From: a virus
IMG/VR virus record: IMGVR_UViG_3300009158_000045
Coordinates: 1 to 64,000 of that record
Reading direction: 5' to 3' (one strand)
DNA length: 64,000 nucleotides
Shown: positions 25,101 to 33,713 of the stretch, one piece after another
How positions within the stretch are numbered: the first letter of the stretch is position 1
Layout: the number at the start of each line of letters is the position of its first letter
The notes under the pieces: generated by a model
What the model was told of the DNA's origin: nothing
What the model saw: the letters and a program-made list of their open reading frames with translations, nothing else
Databases searched by the model: none
Program-made: the position numbers and the translations under genes

Positions 25101-28100
25101 CGAGGTTTTAGAGGGCGCACATTTTAGCGGAAATGTAAAATTAACTGGAGAGCAAATTAAAAATGCTCCAAGACTATTTGATGCTTTGCCTCCACACATG
25201 CAAGCAAGCGTTTTGCAGTTTCCTGGACAAACATTTTTAATTCAAGATAGTCAAATACTTACATTGCCAAGAATTTTAAATAAAAAATTAAGATTAGCAA
25301 GTCGTGCAAATTTATCAAAAGAGCAGGCTTTGGGACACATAAGAGGCGTACCAGCAGCAACAATGTTTTCTGGATGGAATCTTGATGAAAGATTAAAAGA
25401 AAGATTAAAAGCAGAGCTTCTTACACAAATATCTCTATCTACACCAGCGGACCCAGCTGCAGGTTACAGAGATCCAGATATGGAAAGAATATTTAAGACT
25501 ACAAAAGAAAGACTTCTAAACGATACATCCTTGGACTATGAGGATATTAAAAAATTTGCATTCTCTTTTAGAGAAGCAGAGCAAAAAACAAAGGTTGTCT
25601 TAACAACACTTAAAGATGTAGAGGCTTCTGCAAAAATATTTGCTTCTGCAAAAAAGCTTGAAAAATTAAAAACAGAATTAGGCATAGACATTCCTAAGCC
25701 AGATGAAGTTACAAGATTTTCTACCTCAAAAAATGCTGATGTGACTAAAAGTGTTGGTTGGTTTGATGCTAATGCTAAAAGAATAGCAGAAAGATACTTT
25801 GCAAGGTATCCCGATAAAAAAGATATTAGTATCCCAAATAGCCAGGGCAAAAGAAATATCTGGGTTAACAGCGGTAATGGAGTAGCTACAGTACATGAAG
25901 GAGGAGCGACTACAGCTAAATTAAGAGAAGCTGTTGTTTTGGTTATAGATGAACTTACTGGAAGAGTAAGAGTAGGTAAATTAAATCCAATATTCGCCCC
26001 AAGAGATCCAAAAGCAGCCACAATGACTAGAAGATGGATTGCTGGAAGAGCAACTGGAGGGCCAGTAAATAAAAATACTCCTTACATTGTAGGAGAAAAG
26101 GGACCAGAGTTATTTATTCCAAGACATGATGGCGGAATAATTCCAAATAATAAATTAAATTCAGGAGGCCCAGTTGCTGGCGTAAGGTATTACGGTACTG
26201 GGTCTGGCGACGGGCCAGTAACAGCAGATACATTTGGTTCTGTTGCACAGGCCAAGAAAGCCCTTAGAAGCGGCAACCCAGCCGTCAGAGCAGCAGCTCA
26301 AACATGGTTACTTGCACAGTCCGCAAAAGGCTCCCAGGTAGCCGTAGGAGGCACACCAGGGGTATTCCAAGGAGAGCAGTCACCTGGAACAAGAGGCTCA
26401 TATACAAGAGGCAGAGGATTTACTGATTATCAAATTAGAGGTTCACAAGTATCTGGTATTCATGCTATGCCAACTTATAGACCAATTTATGACAATAATC
26501 CATTTAGGGGATGGCAGCCAGGAGTAGGAACAATGGCAGCAGCATCTTCATTAAAATTAGCTTCTTCTGATGCTTATGCTCGTGCAGGTGCCAGGTTAAC
26601 AGTATTACAATTAGCTGCTTTAAATAAATTATTAGAAGTGCAGACATCTGCAAAAAATGCTTTACAAACTACTGGTATTGTAATAAAAGAATTAAGGGGA
26701 ACAACAACAGCAAAACTCTCCGATGCATATGCAAGATCAACATATAGACCAACAAGCTGGAGAGAATTAAGCCCATTTAATCCCACTGGATATAACGCAA
26801 GAAGAGTTCCAGGACAACCATTTGGAGCATCACTTGGAAATCATCCATTTGCAGTTTCAATGGCAGCTTCCGCTGGAGGAATGTACGCAGCTTCAAAAAT
26901 TAAAAACCCAGCAATAGCTGGCATTGTATCTACAATGGCTGGCGTTCTTCCATTTATGTTGCCACAAATGCTAATGCAAAAAAAGGCTGCAAAAGCAGCC
27001 ATGTTAAATGATGAAGCTAGGTTGTTGGCAGAAAGAAATGGAACTACAATTGCTCAAGAAAGACAGGCACTTGTTGCAAAACAACAAGCAGAAAAAGCTG
27101 CTGCACAAGCAGCAAGAACTTCTGCATTGGCTTCAAAAACTGGCATGGGTTCAAAAATAGCAGCAGGTGCTGAAAAGGGTATGCTTGCTTTAATGCTAGC
27201 ACAAGGAGCAAAAGTATCTGGAATATTTGCAAGAATTGGTCCAATGATTTTTAGAATAGCATCAATTTTAAAAAGCCTTAGTATACCTGGACTTATTATA
27301 ACAGCCCTAATTATGATAGGAAAATATTTTTGGGATGCACATAAAGCAGCACAAGCAGCAATACAAGCTCAATCTGATTCATTTAAATTAAATGCAAAAC
27401 AAGCAAAGCAGGCTGGAATAGCTTATGTAGACTTTAAGAAAAAAGTAGAAGATGTAAGAGAACAACAGCGCTTAATGATGGAAGCTGGAAGAATTGCACT
27501 GCAGTCAAATAAAAATTCTAGTATAGGTGGACTAGTATTTAGCTATCAGGAATTAAAGAAGGCAACTAAAGACGCTAAAAAGAACATGCCAGATGTTGTA
27601 AAGATGTTTGATGATTTAAACTTTGACCAAGTTGCAGATGCCGCCGCTAATCTAAAAGTACAATTTGTTTCTCAAGGAATGTCTGCCGAGAAAGCGGCAA
27701 TAAAAATATATGGAATTGTTGCAGCCTCTAACAAAGCTGGACAAGCAGCGGATGCAATTTCAACAAAAGCGTTTATGGCCATACAGGACAAGTCTACAGC
27801 AGCAACAGCTTCCGTTCAAGGTTTAGCAAAAGCAATAAAATCTGATCTGGACGCAAAAATAATTGTTTCATCATTTGAAGCTATGGTAAGTGCAGTAGAT
27901 GCTTCGACCAAAGCTTTGATTGGAACAAAAGATGAAACTGGTAAAGTAATAACAGAAGCTGAAGCACTTGAGGCTACTTTTAAGCAAATACATTCTACAC
28001 AACAAGGAAACGTGCAGTTAGGCGAAGATGGGCTAAAGGCTCTTCAAGATCAAAACCCATTATTAATTGGAATATTAAATAAGAACGATACTATTGCTGG

Positions 28101-31100
28101 TACCTACGCTAAAATGAGACTTGTACTTCAAGGCATAGGCGGAGACTTAAGTGCAGTAAATAGTAAAACTGCACAAGCAATGCTTCTTGTAAAAGAAGGA
28201 ATTGATAGTGCAGCCTTAGCAATGGCCACGGGAACCGATGAACAGGGAATACAAGTTCAATCTGGTAACTTGACAGCGCTAGTCACTCTAGTAAATCATT
28301 ATAAAAAAGCTTCATTGGACGCAGCCTTGGCATCCACCTCAGCAGCAAAGAAAGCAGCTGATGGAAATAAAGCAGAAATTAAATCAATTCAAGAAAAAAT
28401 TGCTGCAATTAACGATGAGGCTGATGCAAGAAAGAGAGCTCTAGAACAACAGACAGCAACAGAAGATGCAAAAATACAATTAAAGAAATTGCAGTTGGAC
28501 TATCAAGATGCAATCGCTACTGGAAATACAAAAGATGCAGCGCAAATACAACTTTCAATTAGACAGCTTGTTCTTCAGACTAATAAAACTCAAGCGCTAG
28601 CGGCTATAGAAGAAAAAAGAAATGCGGACTTAAAAATACAGAATGCTCTTCTAGCAAAAGCACAAGAAAAAGCAAATGCAGCACAACTTAAAGCAACAAA
28701 CCAATCCACTGCAGCACAAAATGCAGCAAATACATTATCAACGATACAATCAATTCAATCAACAATTGCAAGCTTGATTAGCCAAAGAGCAACAGCAGAC
28801 CCAACGACAGAAGCTGGCAAACTAGTAATAGCTGGCCTGGATTCGCAATTTAAAAAACAACTTGCAGAACTAACAAAATATGGAACCCTTGGTAAAAATG
28901 CAGCAAACGCTCTTTCTCCAGGTGGAATATATAATGCAAAACTTCCATCAACTGATTACAGCTCATCGTTAGCAAAGCTTAGCGCAGACGCATTAAAAAC
29001 CGCCTCCAGTAAATTTGTAGGAGGAGTAGACAAATTTGCATTGTATGTTGATAAGTTAAGCGGAACATCTGGTTTAGCTTATTCTGACCCAACAGAAACA
29101 ACACCATTAAAATTTGCTGGCGTCAAAATAGGAGATGCTGTGTATATGCGCTTCTCTTCAGGCGATGGAAAGAAAAACATTCAGGTAGCAACCGAGAAGA
29201 ATTTCACAGATGATGCTTATAATGCATATATCAAAAATGGATGGAAGTTCATTGAGTACGCTACAGAAAAAAATAGTTCCCCAGAGCATGTGTATCATCA
29301 AATTCTAGGCCGCAAGGTTCCAAAAGCTGCAACTGGTGGTCAAATTCTTCATTATGAACCAGGCGGAACAGTACGGGGACCTGGAACAGCAACATCTGAT
29401 TCTATTCCCGCACTGCTTTCAAATGGAGAGTATGTAATAAGAGCCTCCTCAGTTAAAAAATATGGAACAGAAACATTTGAGGCACTTAATGCTGGAAGAT
29501 TTGCAGATGGCGGTTTAGCTCAAGATCCTAATAAAGTTTATCTTCCAGATGGTACTGAAGCTCGTAGGATGTCACGTGAAGAGCGTGATGCCAATTATAG
29601 AGCAAGCCGTGAAAGATTCCTTGCACAACGTAAAGCCTATAAAGAATTTGTTATGCCGCAAGAAACTCATAAAGAATATCTAAATAGAATGAAGCAAATG
29701 GGTTATCTAATGGGTGGAGCAATTCCAGGATTTCACAAGGGCGGAAAAGCTCATAAGCATCCAAAACTAACTCCATTATCAGATCTAGGAGAAACAACTA
29801 AGTCTCAAATAAAATATTTGGAAGACTGGACTACATTATTAAATACATACTATGGTGCAAAGTATAAAGATCTTCTTAGTTTACCTGAAGGACAAAACAT
29901 TGTATCTAAATTATCTTACTCTAAAATTTTAGATGGATCAATAAAAAGATCGGATCCCGCATCATGGGCTCAAGATTCTGAACACATCAATGCATTTTGG
30001 GATAGCTCTAATAGAAGAATTACAATGGGGCTTGCAAATTCTTTAAATCCAATTTTGAATCCAAACCCACTTTATATACCAGGAACATTAGATGATCTGC
30101 ATGCAACAAAATCAACAGCTTCTAAAAATCAATCTCCAATAAACTTTTTAGAAGGCATTGCAAAAAATGTTAAAAATAATCCATATTCAAGAATGGAAGT
30201 TTTAAATACATTATTCCATGAATTTGGCCATGCACTGCAGTCCAGTATAAGATCACAACAAACTTATTCTCAAATGTTAATGGGTATTAATGACCCTAAA
30301 GGTATTAACAATATTGAAACGTCGGCAGATCTTATGTCTGGTGGAATATTTAAAGAAATGTACCAGAATGGATATATTCCTCAAGTTACAGATTCAATTT
30401 TACAAAATATATTTTCAAGCAAAATTCTTACTGGAACCGCAACACAGCTACCAGCATTTGAAAAAGATGGGTGGCACCCAACAAATGAAAACTTTAGATT
30501 TGCTACATGGGCAAAAGGATTCCAAGTTGGGGACACAGCAGCACTTGACGATTCTCTTGTAACTAAAAAACAAAAACTTACTAGTGGAGAGACTGAATTT
30601 AAGCCAATTAAATTTGCTGATATTGCTAATTTAGAAGCAGCAAAAGCCGCAATAACTGCAGCTATGGTTCCAAGCGGATTTCATAGAGGTGGACAAGTTG
30701 GGCATCAGCATACAGGAGAAGCAGCAAAACCACAACTTAAATATTTCCCATGGCGCCCAGACCTACCAAACTACTGGAGTAATGGAAAGCCAACAGGAAG
30801 TCCTTGGACTGGAAGATGGGGCGAGCTAAGATATAGTCCTTCAAAGGGTAAAGACATCTGGGGCGGTACAGAAATACCAGGACTCAAGTTCAGCGGTAAA
30901 TTTGCACAGCACTCAGACTACTGGCATCAAATGACTGAACAGCCAAGTAAATCAAGTGGTTCAGGAATGGGTATAGATAAATACACTCCTCCATTAGTTG
31001 GCTCTGGTGCATCTGCATGGTCTGGTGGCCTACTTGGCGGCGGCGGCGGAAACATGATTGGTTTCCACAAAGGCGGGCCAGTTGGTCATAGGCATGGAAG

Positions 31101-33237
31101 AAACTTACCTGGGTCTCTATTTAGATGGAATCCATATCCTAAAGACATGCCAGATTACTGGAGTGATGGAAGCCCATCAGGCAGCCCTTACACTCAAAGA
31201 TGGGGAGCGCTAAGATACGGTCCTGCCAAGGGTAAAGACATCTGGGGCGGAACAGAGATACCAGGTCTTCCATTTAGTGGAAAGATACCTAATCGCTCAG
31301 ATTACTGGCATCAGATACTAGAGCAGCCAAATAAATCATCTGGACCAGGAATGGCCGTCGATAAGTCTACACCTCCATTAGTTGGTTCTGGAGCATCTGC
31401 ATGGTCTGGTGGCCTACTTGGCGGCGGTGGTGGAAACATGTTCCATAAAGGCGGGCTAGCAGAAGCTGGTCATAAACATGGAATAGCAGGTCTATGGGAT
31501 AAGTTTAAAAATCAAGCAAACAAGTCCTTAACTGGTGCAGCCGCAGCTGATACTTTAAATCAAGCAGGGTATCTGGGACAACTAGCACTAAGTAGTGTAG
31601 CAAAGAATATAGTTCCTAAACCAAGTAAAGAGCAGGACAAATCTTTTCAAGAGTTTACACAAATACCTTCAATATACAGAGCCCTTACTGGAAAAACTGA
31701 TGAGGGCCCACTAGGTCAAATAAGTCCAAAAGCTGGCGCAGTTGCTGACTGGGCTGGGCTACTTACATTTTTTACACCTTACCGCTCATCTGGACGTGCA
31801 GCCACACATGCCGCAGGATCGGCTGCAGCATCTGCAGCATTACCAACAGTCCCGCTATCACCAATGGAAATGTTTAGAGGACAGTTTCCAACCCTTGATC
31901 CAAGCATGTTGCCAAAAGGCACTCTCAGCACAGGAACAAAAATAAAGCCTTGGGAACTGCAAACATACAAAAAAATACTTGCAAGACATTATTTAGCAAA
32001 ACAACCAGACCCACGAACATTGACTCAACACGAAGTTGCAGTTCTAGCAGATATGAAGGTTCCTGGCTTTGAAGACTTAAGAGTACACACCGAACACACT
32101 GCAGACTACATTGCTGATGACTTAAGGTTAAAAAGCACATTTGATTACAAATCTCCTTTGACCAAATCAGTATCTACAGTTGAGGAGCTTTTAAGTAAAT
32201 CTTTATTCCACGGAGGAAACCTACCAACAGTAGATGGAAAAATTGATTTAAAAAATAGAACTGGATTAAATAGCTGGTATGGCGGGCAGATGTTTGCAGC
32301 AGAAGATTACAGGCAGGCATTAGCCTATCTTTTAAAGTCCCCAGACAACTCAGTATACTCTATTACATCTGCATTGAAAAAAGAAGATGTCATAGACCTT
32401 AGACATAATGCAAACACATTAGCTTCACAGCAACCGTTTGTATTTGCAAAATTATTAAGAGATATAGAGTCGGGCAAAATTACACTTCAAGACCATCAGT
32501 CAAAAGATTTTGTTTACTCAACTTTGCTAGCCCAAGAGGGAGGAAGATACCCTCATGCTGCTGCTCCTGGAGCACTCAGAGATAAGATTTTCCAACTATA
32601 CTTTAAAAACATTTCCCCATGGCTAGCAGAAAATGGAATAAAAGCAATTGTTCACAGAAATGGAACAAGGGTTGCTATACCAGAGATAGGAACATCAGTA
32701 GCAGACAACCCAACTAGAGTACAAGATTTTGGCCAGACTGGTACCGATGCAATAGCCTACACCACGGTAGACGGCTCAATTGGACAGATACAAAAACATA
32801 CCATAACTAGTCAGCAGGTCAAAGATATTGTTGCAAGAATACAAGCATCGAATCCAGATGTTAAATCTTCTAGGCTTGAATCAGAAATCATGGCATTGCT
32901 CAGACAGTCTACAGAAATTCCTCGCAAGGCAATGGGTGGACTAGTGGTTCCACAGGCTAAGGATTGGTCAAATAAAGCTAAATTTGCTACTGGCGGTATG
33001 GTAAATAAAGCTAAATATAATTTGCCTTCACCATCTGTATCTATTAATAAATCAATGATGCCTAATTCAAATAATAGCGCAGTTCATCATTATGATGTTG
33101 GTGGGCTTGTTGTTAACGCTCAGCCTGGACAAGATGAAAAAACTATTGCTACAATGGTAGTTAACATGTTAGATCAAAAGAATATGATGAGAGAAGCTAT
33201 GTATGGAAGACAAAGATCTATGAGCGGAGGTAATTAA
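22168..33237 (+). CDS. Tape measure protein with embedded protease domain, 3689 aa
   Basis: This is the longest gene and lies after the chaperones. Residues 185-400 carry the phage tape-measure core (LTVGLTLPLAMFGQAASKAF, SVKDLSLLLVAMKEGGINAS). Hydrophobic segments lie near 540-575, 1590-1604 and 1705-1722. A long coiled coil spans about 2068-2210. Gly-rich loops typical of tail proteins recur (TDTVPAMLTPGEFVVN near 935, TSDSIPALLSNGEYVI near 2410). Residues about 2540-2780 contain H2684-EFG-H2688 and E2717, a zinc metallopeptidase signature. A 127-residue unit is duplicated at 2837-3091. Residues 3340-3480 recall an ADP-ribosyltransferase-like fold. The tape sets tail length, and these extra domains may act during DNA entry. 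Confidence 0.85.
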   Translation: MSAPQFINTNIVATANFSSLTSQLSAVTSQLLKLQQTVIGTNKIFQNQVSVMNRAFAENMRSTGQFATHFVTLSSDVENFGRNLDSGKLKLSRYFKTWQDHTKTSGGLIRQLAQQQVTLQNAVIQPLGKNAQGLMQYNVHVAQGLDTIANKTALAAMQAKILNKVMQDGANQLINWGKNTQWAGRQLTVGLTLPLAMFGQAASKAFLEADKELVRLTKVYGGLAATSASDLKKIRNEVSATAKELAAQYGASYTATIGLAADIAATGKQGQDLLDSTVQTTRLAILGEVEHAEAMKATLAIQSTFKQSTDELTQSIDFLNAVENQTSTTLNDLVIAIPKAGPVIQAMGGSVKDLSLLLVAMKEGGINASEGANALKSALASLINPTKVAKAMFADFGIDLTEIVEKNAGNLTGTIMALQSALDKLNPLQKQQAIEQLFGKFQFSRLNALFANLGKQGSQTLQVLDLMNASAGDLANLSSRELAQITESASGKFRRALESVKADMAQIGNSFLSIGTTILNIISGIVKFFGKLPDPLKKALTFLGGITAVAGPLIMLTGVLANFFGYIVKGLFHFKALFKGGEGWKYLTPEILAAEKAGSLIEKTFYSDAKAAATLEVSLHGLAAAYKDLEGKILAANIAAQPTISTIAGSPILQGSTRVADPSHPLIGQPYSRSMAHLNPVSKMTEVERLSQTIFSTVPNPAPVNRKVGANPQMYMTGDMPLIPGLTSVNGASTGIIASEAAKWHSMTAALAMQSEQELVLLKREVAATGGITTSLSGSYQKLLPEMTKLTTHAAQEGAKIVAALEAGALTVAQAQAEIVALNARIEAMMVQTASQIAAIESRSINLTSVPLLSQPIIDPITGKSNMKEVFRPGRTASTIDAIADALGVRTSGGGYSIATTKPKFLPIVKRNTGGEIFTAEGGAFVPGVGNTDTVPAMLTPGEFVVNKKQTQKDPQGLRDYNAGRAVIVPVQKFLTGGEVLEGAHFSGNVKLTGEQIKNAPRLFDALPPHMQASVLQFPGQTFLIQDSQILTLPRILNKKLRLASRANLSKEQALGHIRGVPAATMFSGWNLDERLKERLKAELLTQISLSTPADPAAGYRDPDMERIFKTTKERLLNDTSLDYEDIKKFAFSFREAEQKTKVVLTTLKDVEASAKIFASAKKLEKLKTELGIDIPKPDEVTRFSTSKNADVTKSVGWFDANAKRIAERYFARYPDKKDISIPNSQGKRNIWVNSGNGVATVHEGGATTAKLREAVVLVIDELTGRVRVGKLNPIFAPRDPKAATMTRRWIAGRATGGPVNKNTPYIVGEKGPELFIPRHDGGIIPNNKLNSGGPVAGVRYYGTGSGDGPVTADTFGSVAQAKKALRSGNPAVRAAAQTWLLAQSAKGSQVAVGGTPGVFQGEQSPGTRGSYTRGRGFTDYQIRGSQVSGIHAMPTYRPIYDNNPFRGWQPGVGTMAAASSLKLASSDAYARAGARLTVLQLAALNKLLEVQTSAKNALQTTGIVIKELRGTTTAKLSDAYARSTYRPTSWRELSPFNPTGYNARRVPGQPFGASLGNHPFAVSMAASAGGMYAASKIKNPAIAGIVSTMAGVLPFMLPQMLMQKKAAKAAMLNDEARLLAERNGTTIAQERQALVAKQQAEKAAAQAARTSALASKTGMGSKIAAGAEKGMLALMLAQGAKVSGIFARIGPMIFRIASILKSLSIPGLIITALIMIGKYFWDAHKAAQAAIQAQSDSFKLNAKQAKQAGIAYVDFKKKVEDVREQQRLMMEAGRIALQSNKNSSIGGLVFSYQELKKATKDAKKNMPDVVKMFDDLNFDQVADAAANLKVQFVSQGMSAEKAAIKIYGIVAASNKAGQAADAISTKAFMAIQDKSTAATASVQGLAKAIKSDLDAKIIVSSFEAMVSAVDASTKALIGTKDETGKVITEAEALEATFKQIHSTQQGNVQLGEDGLKALQDQNPLLIGILNKNDTIAGTYAKMRLVLQGIGGDLSAVNSKTAQAMLLVKEGIDSAALAMATGTDEQGIQVQSGNLTALVTLVNHYKKASLDAALASTSAAKKAADGNKAEIKSIQEKIAAINDEADARKRALEQQTATEDAKIQLKKLQLDYQDAIATGNTKDAAQIQLSIRQLVLQTNKTQALAAIEEKRNADLKIQNALLAKAQEKANAAQLKATNQSTAAQNAANTLSTIQSIQSTIASLISQRATADPTTEAGKLVIAGLDSQFKKQLAELTKYGTLGKNAANALSPGGIYNAKLPSTDYSSSLAKLSADALKTASSKFVGGVDKFALYVDKLSGTSGLAYSDPTETTPLKFAGVKIGDAVYMRFSSGDGKKNIQVATEKNFTDDAYNAYIKNGWKFIEYATEKNSSPEHVYHQILGRKVPKAATGGQILHYEPGGTVRGPGTATSDSIPALLSNGEYVIRASSVKKYGTETFEALNAGRFADGGLAQDPNKVYLPDGTEARRMSREERDANYRASRERFLAQRKAYKEFVMPQETHKEYLNRMKQMGYLMGGAIPGFHKGGKAHKHPKLTPLSDLGETTKSQIKYLEDWTTLLNTYYGAKYKDLLSLPEGQNIVSKLSYSKILDGSIKRSDPASWAQDSEHINAFWDSSNRRITMGLANSLNPILNPNPLYIPGTLDDLHATKSTASKNQSPINFLEGIAKNVKNNPYSRMEVLNTLFHEFGHALQSSIRSQQTYSQMLMGINDPKGINNIETSADLMSGGIFKEMYQNGYIPQVTDSILQNIFSSKILTGTATQLPAFEKDGWHPTNENFRFATWAKGFQVGDTAALDDSLVTKKQKLTSGETEFKPIKFADIANLEAAKAAITAAMVPSGFHRGGQVGHQHTGEAAKPQLKYFPWRPDLPNYWSNGKPTGSPWTGRWGELRYSPSKGKDIWGGTEIPGLKFSGKFAQHSDYWHQMTEQPSKSSGSGMGIDKYTPPLVGSGASAWSGGLLGGGGGNMIGFHKGGPVGHRHGRNLPGSLFRWNPYPKDMPDYWSDGSPSGSPYTQRWGALRYGPAKGKDIWGGTEIPGLPFSGKIPNRSDYWHQILEQPNKSSGPGMAVDKSTPPLVGSGASAWSGGLLGGGGGNMFHKGGLAEAGHKHGIAGLWDKFKNQANKSLTGAAAADTLNQAGYLGQLALSSVAKNIVPKPSKEQDKSFQEFTQIPSIYRALTGKTDEGPLGQISPKAGAVADWAGLLTFFTPYRSSGRAATHAAGSAAASAALPTVPLSPMEMFRGQFPTLDPSMLPKGTLSTGTKIKPWELQTYKKILARHYLAKQPDPRTLTQHEVAVLADMKVPGFEDLRVHTEHTADYIADDLRLKSTFDYKSPLTKSVSTVEELLSKSLFHGGNLPTVDGKIDLKNRTGLNSWYGGQMFAAEDYRQALAYLLKSPDNSVYSITSALKKEDVIDLRHNANTLASQQPFVFAKLLRDIESGKITLQDHQSKDFVYSTLLAQEGGRYPHAAAPGALRDKIFQLYFKNISPWLAENGIKAIVHRNGTRVAIPEIGTSVADNPTRVQDFGQTGTDAIAYTTVDGSIGQIQKHTITSQQVKDIVARIQASNPDVKSSRLESEIMALLRQSTEIPRKAMGGLVVPQAKDWSNKAKFATGGMVNKAKYNLPSPSVSINKSMMPNSNNSAVHHYDVGGLVVNAQPGQDEKTIATMVVNMLDQKNMMREAMYGRQRSMSGGN
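30676..31440 (+). repeat. Tandem duplication inside the tape measure gene
   Basis: Copy 1 (30676-31059, residues 2837-2964) and copy 2 (31060-31440, residues 2965-3091) share long identical stretches: GKDIWGGTEIPG, SDYWHQ and PLVGSGASAWSGGLLGGGGG. Each opens with an FH(R/K)GG motif and a His-rich GHxH. A third FHKGG begins at 31441, marking the unit boundary. Confidence 0.9.
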
Positions 33238-33239
33238 TA

Positions 33240-33713
33240 ATGGCTAGAAATACTATGCCCAGAGGTTCAGCCTTGCAAATATATGCAACTGATTGGACAA
33301 TAAATGGTGGAGACAATACTGTAAAATATAATAAAGTCACAGAGCATAATAGATCAGATATTGCCATACAGACTACAAGATATGAGAAATCTATGCGAAT
33401 GGCGGATGGAAGCCTAAGAAAATTTTTTATTAAAGATAAAAGAGTTTTTTCTGTTTCCTGGGACATGCTACCAGCCTATAGAACATTAACGGTAGATAAT
33501 TGCTGGGGCGCTGAAGATCTTAGATATTTTTATAATTCAATAGAAGGACAAAAAGAATTTTTAATTAAAATTAATTTAGCAAAAGACGGAACAAATCAAG
33601 AAAACACTGGATTTGAATTATTTAATGTTGTTATATCGAGCCTGTCATTTACGCTATTAAAAAGAGGTCTTCAGCCATTTTGGAATGTATCCTTAACAAT
33701 GGAAGAAGTCTAA
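33240..33713 (+). CDS. Distal tail-type protein, 157 aa
   Basis: The short beta-rich protein follows the tape measure by 2 bases and has a GAGG ribosome-binding site. Features are ALQIYATDWTINGGDNTVKY, then FFIKDKRVFSVSWDMLPAYR and the terminal strand GLQPFWNVSLTMEEV. The last phrase, where a strand pairs into a beta-sandwich, is typical of small tail-tip proteins located between tape measure and hub. The role is probably to connect tube and tail tip. The assignment is by size and position. Confidence 0.6.
   Translation: MARNTMPRGSALQIYATDWTINGGDNTVKYNKVTEHNRSDIAIQTTRYEKSMRMADGSLRKFFIKDKRVFSVSWDMLPAYRTLTVDNCWGAEDLRYFYNSIEGQKEFLIKINLAKDGTNQENTGFELFNVVISSLSFTLLKRGLQPFWNVSLTMEEV

Noticed and set aside
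25536-26021. Minus-strand 161-aa frame in the tape measure
   Set aside because: Shadow frame with no start signal, lying inside a long continuous gene.
29750-30600. Separate lysin gene encoded inside the tape measure
   Set aside because: The protease signature is in frame with the tape measure, with no internal ribosome-binding site.
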